A stretch of DNA of 60,000 nucleotides from Lineus longissimus (Eukaryota; Nemertea; Pilidiophora; Heteronemertea; Lineidae): assembly GCF_910592395.1 (NCBI RefSeq), contig NC_088319.1, positions 6,140,001-6,200,000 of the forward strand, in the 5' to 3' direction. A program made the translations under genes and the position numbers. A model generated the notes under the pieces. That model was not told the origin of the DNA. It worked only from the letters and a program-made list of their open reading frames with translations, and ran no database searches. This document shows positions 28,909 to 38,318 of this stretch, one piece after another (within the stretch, counting starts at the first letter, position 1; the number at the start of each line of letters is the position of its first letter).

Positions 28909-30300
28909 ATGTATTATCCAATAGCAAATCAACATAAAAGTAAATTCACCTATGACTTCTTTAATTTAGAAGTAACTGTCAATACTAATAACTTCTTCAG
29001 ACTACAAGAAACTAAGATAACACCTGGGTTTTTGAGCCTGAAAAATAAGAAAGACTGTCTGCTACTGGAAAAGAATCCATTATCGTTTTACCAGAACCAA
29101 TTTAACATGGCTGTTTGGTTTGCTACAACAGGTTGTGGTATTTCAATAGACGATCACTTGAATCACAGTGACCCATTGTTAAGGTCAATTTACAGGTTTC
29201 ATGTTTACTATCAAATATTGAAGATCATGAAGAATCTAGAGATACCAATTCCAGGTGAAAGTGATTTTAATGAGACAAACAATAACATTAACCGTAGGAA
29301 ACTAGGAGGGTTATTGAGTGAATTTGGTTTAAAAGACGAGTACGATTTCTCGGTGTTTGAAAATAACGGTGGTTGGAGGTCATGGAATGTACCGGATTAC
29401 AACCCGAACATAACTGATCCCGGATATTACATCAATGATTCTAAAATCAATTTCTTCCTCATGCAAGTTCATGAAAATAGAATGCCACCGATGTTCAGTA
29501 AAGACTGGGATGCTGGAATGGCTAATTTCAAATATCCAGATATTTTCATCAAGGATCATGTCAGGAGACACAAGAATGTATTTGATGTAATTACACAAAA
29601 TGAATGTCAAACCTATCAACAATTCATGATATTTAAATCAAATGGTTTCTCTAATCCTGGAATAGAGAGGTTAAATGATACAATAAGAACATATGTTTAC
29701 TGTATTCTGGGTGCTCAGGCGTTGACCAGAACACCAATAATTGGAGTACCGGGTACAGAATTGGATGCACAGAAGGAATTTAACAAACTATTAAAGGATT
29801 CGATTAATCAACATCCTGATATTCCCACTTCAATTCAAAGATATCAAAAAGCAGTGAGTGACACTCATACAAGACTAGATTATGTAATATCACCAGGATT
29901 GTATGTCATAGGATCAAATATGGTACTCGTTATTGGTAAGCTGGATAACTACAATAATAACATTTTAATAGCACCAAAAAATGCTAAACCCGGTAAGAAT
30001 GACATTAACCACAAAAAGACCTTACCACCACCACTGATGGAAGGAAATAGTTCTAAGAAAATAAGAGTTAAGAGTAGCGTTGGTACATCAATGACGGACT
30101 TCGTCCTGAGAGCAAAGCTCGAGACCAGTCATAAACCAAATAGTAATGTTGATACACCAAAAACAACTGAAACCTCAAAGAATACTCCTACTACTACTAA
30201 ACTTGACACCAAAGTTGAGAAGGTGGATGATACTCATAAAACAATTAAATTCATGCTTTACTCAGTTGTTGGTACATTGATTGTTTTTATGGTTAGATAA
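28909..30300 (+). CDS. Polinton structural-region protein of unknown function, 463 aa, C-terminal TM
   Basis: ATG at 28909 in TTAAATG context. The first 330 residues are globular-looking, with no recognised motif; it is the first gene inside the left TIR. A Lys/Thr-rich low-complexity tail follows, containing one in-frame double-hairpin repeat at 30095-30123 read as DFVLRAKLE. A C-terminal hydrophobic helix (MLYSVVGTLIVFMV) suggests a membrane-anchored protein, possibly a virion-surface or fibre-like product. I do not recognise a family. The next gene starts 10 bases downstream, suggesting coordinated expression. Confidence 0.7.
   Translation: MYYPIANQHKSKFTYDFFNLEVTVNTNNFFRLQETKITPGFLSLKNKKDCLLLEKNPLSFYQNQFNMAVWFATTGCGISIDDHLNHSDPLLRSIYRFHVYYQILKIMKNLEIPIPGESDFNETNNNINRRKLGGLLSEFGLKDEYDFSVFENNGGWRSWNVPDYNPNITDPGYYINDSKINFFLMQVHENRMPPMFSKDWDAGMANFKYPDIFIKDHVRRHKNVFDVITQNECQTYQQFMIFKSNGFSNPGIERLNDTIRTYVYCILGAQALTRTPIIGVPGTELDAQKEFNKLLKDSINQHPDIPTSIQRYQKAVSDTHTRLDYVISPGLYVIGSNMVLVIGKLDNYNNNILIAPKNAKPGKNDINHKKTLPPPLMEGNSSKKIRVKSSVGTSMTDFVLRAKLETSHKPNSNVDTPKTTETSKNTPTTTKLDTKVEKVDDTHKTIKFMLYSVVGTLIVFMVR
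30095..30123 (+). repeat. Double-hairpin repeat, in frame
   Basis: Stems GGAC/GTCC (loop TTC) and GAGC/GCTC (loop AAA). Read as DFVLRAKLE inside the 463-aa protein. Confidence 0.9.
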
Positions 30301-30310
30301 ATAAGTAATT

Positions 30311-31924
30311 ATGGCTGAAGGAGGTGAAAATTATGAAATGGATGATTACGATTCACAATCATCATCATCATCATCAGGAACTTTTGAACAAATTCAAGAA
30401 ATGAGAAAGAATGATTTAATTAATCAATATATTCACGCAAGATACAACACAGGTGAAACCAATAGAACTTTTCAAGATGACGGCACAACATACAACACAG
30501 GAGGTGAATATATCCAAATGGATGAGATAGATCCTAATACAGGTGAAACCAATAGAACTTTTCAAGATGACGGCACAACATACAACACAGGAGGTGAAAA
30601 TCTTACTGATGAAACTTCATTCAGTACACCAGAAAGAGTAAGAGGTATTGTCCCTGAATTGATGGAAAAGGAGTTAAGTTACGATACAATAGAGGATAAA
30701 CTTGATAAAGCATTGGGAGGATCAATCTGGAATTATGACAAGAAAAAATTGAGTAATCTTTCACCACACATTAGTTACAATGGAAACAAACTTTATTACA
30801 ATCCGAGAAATTCTGAATTTGATTTGATAAAAGATAAACGAGGAAACAAAAATTTATTTGAATATTCTGATAAAAATGGAGAAAAGATAAAGTTAATTCC
30901 TTTAACTAAGGATAATGGAAGCTTCTATGCTGAAGGCACATTAAAGAATAAGTATGGTCTGAGATTTGCTGACATGATTAGAGGTATGATTGCACCTGAC
31001 CCACCAGTAAGGGAACCTACATTAGTAACCCCTGAAACACAGGCAGTAATTAATGAGGTAAACAGTTCAAACAAACCAATAGATAAACTGATAGATTCTA
31101 ATGATGATGAACTTAAATCACTGGGTTTTACTGAATATGCCTTGAGAGAACTTAGAGGGTTAAAACAGGCTGGTGATAAACTAGCTGCAGTAAAGAGGGA
31201 TAAGGACATGCAAATACAAGAACTAGAAAATCAACTTCATAATTTAACAAGAGACTATGTAAAGTCTGTAGAAGAAGATTCTAAAGACACGGTGGAGTTG
31301 AAAAAGCAAATAGATGAACTAAATGACAAATTGCATGAGGAACAGTCAAAGGTATGGAGGTTAGACAATGACAGGGAGTCACAAACTAGAAGAATTAAAC
31401 GTTTAATTGTTGATGTTCTAAAGAAACCAGATTCAACTATTCCTCTGAAGGACAGAATAAAGTTACTTTTTAAGACATATGGTGTAACTATTAGCGCCAT
31501 AATAACAGCTGTTGTAATGACATTTACAACTCTAGGTCTTAGTATCAGTAGTGCTTTAAGTGGTGCCACTAAATCTGTAAAACCAACTCCAGGACCAGAC
31601 CCAACTCCAGGACCAGACCCAACTCCAGGACCTACACCAGAACCAGGACCAAAACCATCAATACCAGATAAAGTAAAAGAAGGTCTCAAGAAGTTTGCTG
31701 AATGGCTAAAAGAACTAGCCAAGAAATCAGCTGCGGCTTTACCGGGAATCATCGGTTCTATCGTATCATTTCTCCTGAAAACAATTGGTGCAGTTGTTGG
31801 CTTTCTAGCCGAACATCTGATCATAGCAGTTATTGCTATTGTGAGCTCCATAATTTATGGTTTAATTGGGGGTGTTAAAGCCTTAAAATCACGTAAAACA
31901 GTAAAATCACGTAAAAGGTCTTAG
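30311..31924 (+). CDS. Polinton coiled-coil and membrane protein, 537 aa
   Basis: The N-terminus is acidic and Ser-rich, with a duplicated segment TGETNRTFQDDGTTYNTGGE (from about 30451 and 30541). A domain with LGGSIWNYDKKKLSNLSPHI follows, then a coiled coil at about residues 290-355 (ELENQLHNLTRDYVKSVEED). A hydrophobic helix lies near residue 395, and a Pro-Gly repeat (PTPGPDP three times) after it. The C-terminal region is amphipathic, with hydrophobic segments (PGIIGSIVSFLLKTIGAVVG) and a basic tail. This layout recurs in Polintons. A membrane-active virion protein is a reasonable inference, not shown. Confidence 0.75.
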   Translation: MAEGGENYEMDDYDSQSSSSSSGTFEQIQEMRKNDLINQYIHARYNTGETNRTFQDDGTTYNTGGEYIQMDEIDPNTGETNRTFQDDGTTYNTGGENLTDETSFSTPERVRGIVPELMEKELSYDTIEDKLDKALGGSIWNYDKKKLSNLSPHISYNGNKLYYNPRNSEFDLIKDKRGNKNLFEYSDKNGEKIKLIPLTKDNGSFYAEGTLKNKYGLRFADMIRGMIAPDPPVREPTLVTPETQAVINEVNSSNKPIDKLIDSNDDELKSLGFTEYALRELRGLKQAGDKLAAVKRDKDMQIQELENQLHNLTRDYVKSVEEDSKDTVELKKQIDELNDKLHEEQSKVWRLDNDRESQTRRIKRLIVDVLKKPDSTIPLKDRIKLLFKTYGVTISAIITAVVMTFTTLGLSISSALSGATKSVKPTPGPDPTPGPDPTPGPTPEPGPKPSIPDKVKEGLKKFAEWLKELAKKSAAALPGIIGSIVSFLLKTIGAVVGFLAEHLIIAVIAIVSSIIYGLIGGVKALKSRKTVKSRKRS

Positions 31925-31971
31925 GTGACCTTCTATCAAAACAATGTTTAAAAAATAATTATTATGTAAAT

Positions 31972-32235
31972 ATGAATAAATACATCTCATTAAAAGACTA
32001 TTATTCTAGTGAGTCGGACTTCGTCCTGAGAGCAGAGCTCGAGTGGAACAATGAGAATCTTAAAGGATACATTCGTCCTAGGGTCATGGATAGAAATTTT
32101 AGTGAAGAAAATGTCAGCAAGAATTATGACAGTGGGAAATTTGATAAGCCTACTGAGACAATCAAAGTAGTCCTGCCAAGAATGAAAGAATATGACGTCA
32201 GTACCAACACTAATGCTCAATTCTGCCGTAATTGA
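31972..32235 (+). CDS. Small Polinton ORF with embedded double-hairpin repeat
   Basis: 87 codons from ATG 31972. Residues about 15-24 (DFVLRAELE) come from the repeat at 32015-32043. The C-terminus AQFCRN overlaps the next open frame by four bases, and that frame has no early ATG. The two may therefore be one gene broken by a frameshift near 32230. No known family. Confidence 0.5.
   Translation: MNKYISLKDYYSSESDFVLRAELEWNNENLKGYIRPRVMDRNFSEENVSKNYDSGKFDKPTETIKVVLPRMKEYDVSTNTNAQFCRN
32015..32043 (+). repeat. Double-hairpin repeat, in frame
   Basis: Stems GGAC/GTCC and GAGC/GCTC, second loop AGA; read as DFVLRAELE. Confidence 0.9.
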
Positions 32236-33194
32236 CACTTTTTGAGTATCAAAAAAACTTGAATTCAGCAAGGTACGCAGCTAAAACTGTGAAGTATCAA
32301 TTCTGCACCAATTGCAATTCGACTACTTACGACGATGATTTTAAAACTCTTGAGATCAATATTGACAACAAGACACGTTACTTTGACAGTATTCTAAGGA
32401 AACTTGGATGGAGTCGGCTGTCCGAATCGGCAGTTAAGTATTTAAAGGACTTTGTGGAAGGGTATTTACAGTGCTACTTTTCAAGTCACAGAAAATGTCT
32501 TAGTAAGCAGAGATATGAAAGTACTCTTCAGTCAGCCCTAAAAATGGGTATTAACACTCTCCCCTCTAAGTTATGTAACCAAGGGTTACATGGTGAAGCC
32601 ATGCTTTTTAAATTTCACTGTGGGGAATATGATTGGTTTCTTGCCATTGAATTTATTAACAGGGCAATTGGTAAACCGCAATTAACCGATGAGAATATCA
32701 CTGACCTTAGACTAGTGTACTATGCTTTCCTTAGATTTCTGCATTACTGTGGTGTGAAGGTCACCATTAACTACAAGGTATTTTTACACCAAGCCTTTAA
32801 AACGCTGAAAATTGATTATGTAATATTTACACCTTTTTTAACCAACAAGGAGCGAGTAAATGATTTGGAGAGATTATGGTATGATTTCACTCAAAGTATT
32901 TTCTTCCAGAATTACAAGGTTGAGAAGGAATATGACCAGGATATTGACAAGCAGTTTGACGTTTTACTGAGTGCCAGTGCAGGTCGAGACATTAACTGCA
33001 TCAGTAATATTAAGTTTACACCAGCCGGACTTCGTCCTGAGAGCATAGCTCGAGCCGGACTTCGTCCTAAAAGCATAGCTCGAGCCGGACTTCGTCCTGA
33101 GAGCATAGCTCGAGCCGGACTTCGTCCTGAGAGCATAGCTCGAGCCGGACTTCGTCCTGAGAGCATAGCTCGAGCTAGTGTTAAGATGCAATAA
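32232..33194 (+). CDS. Polinton protein of unknown function ending in five repeat-encoded decapeptides
   Basis: The open frame begins at a TTG and its first Met is about 100 codons in, although the stretch before it looks coding (YQFCTNCNSTTYDDDF, possible zinc ligands). The main part is mixed alpha/beta with many aromatic residues. The last 50 codons (33026-33175) are five tandem copies of a 10-residue unit, AGLRPESIAR or variant, from the double-hairpin repeat. Then it ends SVKMQ. It may be the 3' part of a gene that includes 31972-32235. No enzyme motif is recognised. Confidence 0.55.
   Translation: MTLFEYQKNLNSARYAAKTVKYQFCTNCNSTTYDDDFKTLEINIDNKTRYFDSILRKLGWSRLSESAVKYLKDFVEGYLQCYFSSHRKCLSKQRYESTLQSALKMGINTLPSKLCNQGLHGEAMLFKFHCGEYDWFLAIEFINRAIGKPQLTDENITDLRLVYYAFLRFLHYCGVKVTINYKVFLHQAFKTLKIDYVIFTPFLTNKERVNDLERLWYDFTQSIFFQNYKVEKEYDQDIDKQFDVLLSASAGRDINCISNIKFTPAGLRPESIARAGLRPKSIARAGLRPESIARAGLRPESIARAGLRPESIARASVKMQ
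33026..33175 (+). repeat. Five tandem 30-nt double-hairpin repeats, in frame
   Basis: Units start at 33026, 33056, 33086, 33116 and 33146. Four look identical; unit 2 has CCTAAAAGC for CCTGAGAGC. The 30-nt period keeps frame and adds ten residues per unit. There are no unique spacers, so this is not a CRISPR array. Confidence 0.95.
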
Positions 33195-33245
33195 AGTTGT
33201 GAAAACAGCATTTTGCACTTAACAGTCATTTTTCCATAATTTTAA

Positions 33246-34097
33246 ATGAATAATCAGCAAATGAATAGTCAGACATCTGCAGTGATTGAACAACAGATGA
33301 AACAGATTGGTGTTATGAGTCCTGAGAGCTTAGCTCGAGTTGGGGCTTCTAACCAACAGAACACTGGTAGTTACCAACAAAACAGAACTAACTTTCAACA
33401 GAACTGCTCTACAAATCAACAAGTTTCAAACAAGCAGTTGAATAGTTCAAATTTTGTTAATCCTAGTCAAGGAATAGTTAATCCCAGTCAAGGAATAGTC
33501 AATTCTAGTTGCCAACTAGGCTCAACTCGAGCTACGCTCTCAGGACAAAGTCCGACTAGCAATCAACAAAATTTGAACTATTTGACTGATAGTGGCCTTA
33601 AAGCCAAACAAGACTTAGAGATTCTAGTTGCAACTGGTAAAAGCAAGGATTTCCTTAATAAACAAATAACTTTTAATGACTTAGATAATATGACTGAAAA
33701 AGAAATCTTAAAACACCATAGAATGTATGAAACAAAGATGGCTGCCAGACTTAATGATTCTTTGGGTAAGACAGTAATTAAAGCTTACACTAAATTATCA
33801 AGGTGGTTATTACCAATAGATGATGAAGATAATCTTTACCATGATCTTAGAAATGATTATTTGATAACTAACGAGTTGGATAAATGGCTTGGATGGTTGA
33901 GTTTGAGAATGGGACCATTAACTGCACTTGCCTCAACAACACTTATTACTTTAGGTCATTGTCATGAGGAATCATCTATGAATACATCGAGTATGACTGC
34001 ATCAAATATGAATACACCAAATATGACTGTCTCTGAATGTGACAAATCAATAGATGAAAGTCTAGATATCACAGGTAGTGATGATAAAGAAGACTAA
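33246..34097 (+). CDS. Polinton Q/N-rich protein, 283 aa
   Basis: ATG 33246 in TTTTAAATG context. The N-terminal 120 residues are Gln/Asn/Ser-rich and disordered, with a duplicated VNPSQGI. They include two double-hairpin repeats: a partial forward one at 33319-33339 (SPESLARV) and a reverse one at 33526-33554 (RATLSGQSP). The C-terminal half is helical (KEILKHHRMYETKMAARLND, KLSRWLLPIDDEDNLYHDLR), ending in a Met/Asn/Ser-rich tail with NMNTPNM-type repeats. Function unknown; helical with a disordered arm would suit an internal virion or DNA-binding protein. Confidence 0.65.
   Translation: MNNQQMNSQTSAVIEQQMKQIGVMSPESLARVGASNQQNTGSYQQNRTNFQQNCSTNQQVSNKQLNSSNFVNPSQGIVNPSQGIVNSSCQLGSTRATLSGQSPTSNQQNLNYLTDSGLKAKQDLEILVATGKSKDFLNKQITFNDLDNMTEKEILKHHRMYETKMAARLNDSLGKTVIKAYTKLSRWLLPIDDEDNLYHDLRNDYLITNELDKWLGWLSLRMGPLTALASTTLITLGHCHEESSMNTSSMTASNMNTPNMTVSECDKSIDESLDITGSDDKED
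33319..33339 (+). repeat. Partial double-hairpin repeat, in frame
   Basis: Only the second hairpin (GAGC-TTA-GCTC) plus GTCC of the first remain; read SPESLAR. Confidence 0.8.
33526..33554 (-). repeat. Double-hairpin repeat, reverse orientation, in frame
   Basis: Complete reverse copy; the plus frame reads TRATLSGQSP. Confidence 0.88.
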
Positions 34098-34110
34098 ATT
34101 AACCTGGTTA

Positions 34111-34127
34111 TGAGAACATAGTTCGAA
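34111..34127 (+). repeat. Half repeat with compensated stem
   Basis: TGAGAACATAGTTCGAA: the second hairpin with GAAC/GTTC in place of GAGC/GCTC. Intergenic. Confidence 0.75.
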
Positions 34128-34146
34128 TTAAATTCGGCCAAGATAA

Positions 34147-34657
34147 ATGGAACTTGAAACTGTAACTGATACTACTAAAGTTTCAGTGTCTAAGAAACCT
34201 CGATCAGAGAAACAATTAGCATGGTCTAGAGAACTGGGTAGAAGATCTAAGGAATTTAAGAGGATAAAAAAGGATAAGACGACATTTAAAGTACAGGACT
34301 CCTCACCAAACAACAGAGTTGTGGAAAAGGAGGAAGTAAGAAGAATTAGAGGAAGAAGAACCACAATCTCAAAATACTGATGTATCACTGCGTGAATCTA
34401 GTAGTAATACTTATGTCTATGTACTAGGTTTAGGTGCAATTATTTTAGCATCATTTATCATGTTTAAGAAACTTCCTAAAAAAGTAAGTAAAGAGCAGCG
34501 ATCAGGCTTGAATCAAACTTTGTTCTCTGGACGTAGTCCTAATCGAGCTATGCTCTCAGGACAAAGTCCGAATGAAGCAGTCATGAAGGGATCAATTAAC
34601 CCTCTTGTTAAACCTGTAGTTAAAGAGAAGAAATGTACTATTCCTTTAATGGAATGA
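34147..34657 (+). pseudogene. Polinton basic membrane protein gene, frameshifted
   Basis: The first frame (ATG 34147 in GATAAATG) encodes a basic helix with KQLAWSRELGRRSKEFKRIK and ends at 34380. A second frame, open through 34460-34657, begins with an acidic PQSQNTD stretch, then the transmembrane helix YVYVLGLGAIILASFIMF and a basic tail. Basic helix plus single TM is a recurrent small Polinton gene, so the break between about 34330 and 34350 is most simply a one-base indel. The tail contains two double-hairpin repeats (34511-34570). Confidence 0.6.
34511..34570 (-). repeat. Two adjacent double-hairpin repeats in a reading frame
   Basis: Both are reverse copies. The first has GAAC/GTTT-type and GGAC-TAC-GTCC stems; the second is a near-consensus copy read NRAMLSGQSP. 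Confidence 0.85.
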
Positions 34658-34670
34658 TCTCATCAGGTGG

Positions 34671-34790
34671 TCCGACTTCGTCTTGAGAGCTCTGCTCGAG
34701 TCGAGCTTTGCTCTCTGGACTTTGTCCTAGTCGAACTTTGTTCTCTGGACCTTGTCTCAGTCAGACTTCGTCTTGAGAGCAAAGCTCGAT
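34671..34790. repeat. Four tandem 30-nt double-hairpin repeats, mixed orientation
   Basis: Units at 34671 (forward), 34701 (reverse), 34731 (reverse) and 34761 (forward). Stem variants include AGAC/GTCT in the last and GAAC/GTTC in the third. The last unit provides the stop codon and last residues (ELCSQDEV) of the leftward gene ending at 34761. Confidence 0.92.
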
Positions 34791-35220
34791 TCTTAACTCT
34801 AAAGAAACCTCTGTTCCTCTGAAATTAACTAGCTTACCATTCTCATCAGTGATTTCGAATTTTATGTGATTAGTACACTTATTTATCGTTTTCTTACAAT
34901 TCGGTTCGTATCGCTGCATTTTTATTTGGTCACCATCTTCTACAGGTATGATGCAGAAAATGTTAGATGGTTTATTGTTGTAGAGGGTATTAGCTTTGTC
35001 AACCAAATTAGCTTGCAGGAATAGATATTTCCTGTAAAATAGATATTTCCTGTAAAAGTTGAGTGGTCTTGTGGAGTAGTATTTTCCTTTCTTGGTGAAT
35101 TTAGTTTGCTTAAAGCCAAACCACTCATTCACCACTGTGAGCTGTTTTTCTATCACCTCTCTTATGGTTTTGCTTATTTGAAAACCTTCTGTGTTTCTCT
35201 CAATCTTGATTTTTTCATTT

Positions 35221-36461
<1,241 letters not shown>

Positions 36462-37733
36462 ATCTAACTTGTCTACTTTCAGAGGGTACTCTTTATCCTC
36501 TGTAAGTTCAAGGGTTATGTAATTATTGTTATCACAGTAAATTTTCACATGGCTTATTCCAATTTCTTTTATGTATTTTTGCCATACCTCACAAAACTCA
36601 CTTAAACTAAAATGTCGAGAGTATGGAAATGTGTATTGAGTAATGGTGTCTTTAGTTGTGGTAGAATCATTTTCCAAATGCCGTTCACAAATTTTCATGA
36701 CTTCCTTTTCAAGTGTATCTGTTTCAAGTCCAGGAGCAAATAATGTCCTACACCATAATTGTTTATCTAAGGGCTCATGTGTTGTAATTCTGGTTATTTC
36801 GACTAGAAATGAGAAAATCCTGACTCCCTCTGGTAGAAAATCACCTGTCCACCATGAATTGTAAAAGGTTATCGATTTCAAAGTAATGGATTTTATGTCT
36901 AATTGGTCTGTTAAGTAGTACTCAAATTTGGCTTCATTACATTCTTGTTCATTGATTATGAAGTCCATTTCTATTTAATTCAAGATATTTATTGAATTTA
37001 ATAAATTTTAATCTAATAAATAGAATGACTGATAAGAATCAGAAAATACTTTGCACTACATGTGACAAGTACATATCCTACAATAATATGGCTATTCACA
37101 GGAGAACCAAAGGTCACTTAAGTAAATTAAATCCGGATTATGTCCCTATTGCTCAACCCCGAGCCCCATCACTGATCCCTAAAACTATGGATAAGAAACT
37201 TGCATTTGAGGAAAATGAGCTAGATGGCATAAAGAAAGTGAGTGGAATAGAAATAGTAAAACAATTTGGCAAGCCTGTAGTCACCATTAGTTTGAAGATT
37301 GACAGAGAAGCTAAACAAGTGTATGAATACAGAGATAAATTAGAGGAGGTATTATTTCAACTCAATGATTACCATCACAAAATTAGCATATCAGTATTTG
37401 CTCAGTTTGATCGTCAGGGTGAAAGTGTAACACACCCCATACAGTCTCCAATGGAAAGCATAATTTCAAGGAACCAGGCAATTTATGCCATAACCAACCA
37501 GTTAAACTACATTAAGACACAGATTGAGGAAAGGTACTTTCAAGGTTCTGGACTTACTTTAAATAAAATAGAGTCTTGTAACATGACCATCTGTTCTTAC
37601 AAGAGGTGTAAAGGTGGTCATTACACTAAATTACCATTTAAAACAAAAGCAGTAATAAATGTGGAATCAAATGACAATAAATGTTTTCTCTGGTCTTTAT
37701 TGGCCGCTAAATATCTGAAAGAAAATCCAGAGA

Positions 37734-37762
37734 CGGACTTTGTCCTGAGAGCAGAGCTCGAG
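37734..37762 (+). repeat. Double-hairpin repeat, in frame in polymerase
   Basis: First loop TTT, second loop AGA; read DFVLRAELE between conserved polymerase N-domain blocks. Confidence 0.9.
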
Positions 37763-37796
37763 AGTACATTCAATATCACTACCGATATGCTACAAA

Positions 37797-37825
37797 TGAC
37801 TTCGTCACGAGAACAGAGTTCGAAA
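37797..37825 (+). repeat. Compensated variant double-hairpin repeat, in frame in polymerase
   Basis: Stems TGAC-TTC-GTCA and GAAC-AGA-GTTC: both sides changed relative to consensus GGAC/GTCC and GAGC/GCTC. Read TSSREQSSK. Confidence 0.85.
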
Positions 37826-38318
37826 ACTACTGATATCAAAATCAAATCATTTCCTGTATGTATTCAAAAGGATATCCCTAAGATAGAGAGTGATAATAAT
37901 CTCAAAATTAATGTGTTCAAGTTAGAGAACGAATGGGCTAAGAGCACCTGTGAGGCAAAACTAGAACCTCTCTACCTGTCCAAGAATTATGATGATGATG
38001 ATGTCATCGATCTGTTGTATTTCAAGGACCATTTCATATACATAAGAGACATCAATCTTTTCTTCAGGACACTAGCTCATAGAGTGTATCTTTGCAGGAG
38101 ATGCATGAATTACTTTTACAGGAAGTCAACACTAGATAAACATAAAAAGAAATGTGGAGAACACGATTACTGTAAGATTACTTTGCCTCCACCTAACAGT
38201 AAATGGTCACAAATTAAATTTGAAAAACACTCATTCAAAAATAGAGTTCCGTTTGTGATCTATGCTGATTTCGAAGCGATAAGCGAACCTTGTTCTTCTG
38301 CCGAAGGCAACATACCAG

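Larger units (their letters stand above)
37025..38318 (+). pseudogene. Polinton protein-primed DNA polymerase B, N-terminal part
   Basis: First ATG at 37025; the frame is open to 36992 without one. It starts with a C2H2 finger (CTTCDKYISYNNMAIHRRTK). The Polinton pPolB N-domain follows: CFLWSLLAAKYLK, SFPVCIQKDIPKIESDNNLK, a second zinc-binding stretch CRRCMNYFYRKSTLDKHKKKC, and exonuclease motif I, YADFEA, at 38261-38278. Two double-hairpin repeats are embedded (DFVLRAELE at 37734-37762 and a variant at 37797-37825) without breaking the frame. The gene is cut at 38318 by a 2.6-kb insertion, right after the ExoI region. Confidence 0.9.

Noticed and set aside
31255-31851. 198-aa minus-strand ORF with Pro-Gly repeats
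   Set aside because: Antisense shadow of the 537-aa protein, created by its Pro-Gly repeat.
33026-33175. Array of 30-nt repeats resembling CRISPR
   Set aside because: Units are directly adjacent without unique spacers, there are no cas genes, and the genome is eukaryotic.
32912-33229. Minus-strand ORFs with RAMLSGRSPA repeats
   Set aside because: Antisense of the five tandem hairpin repeats, which are open in all reverse frames.
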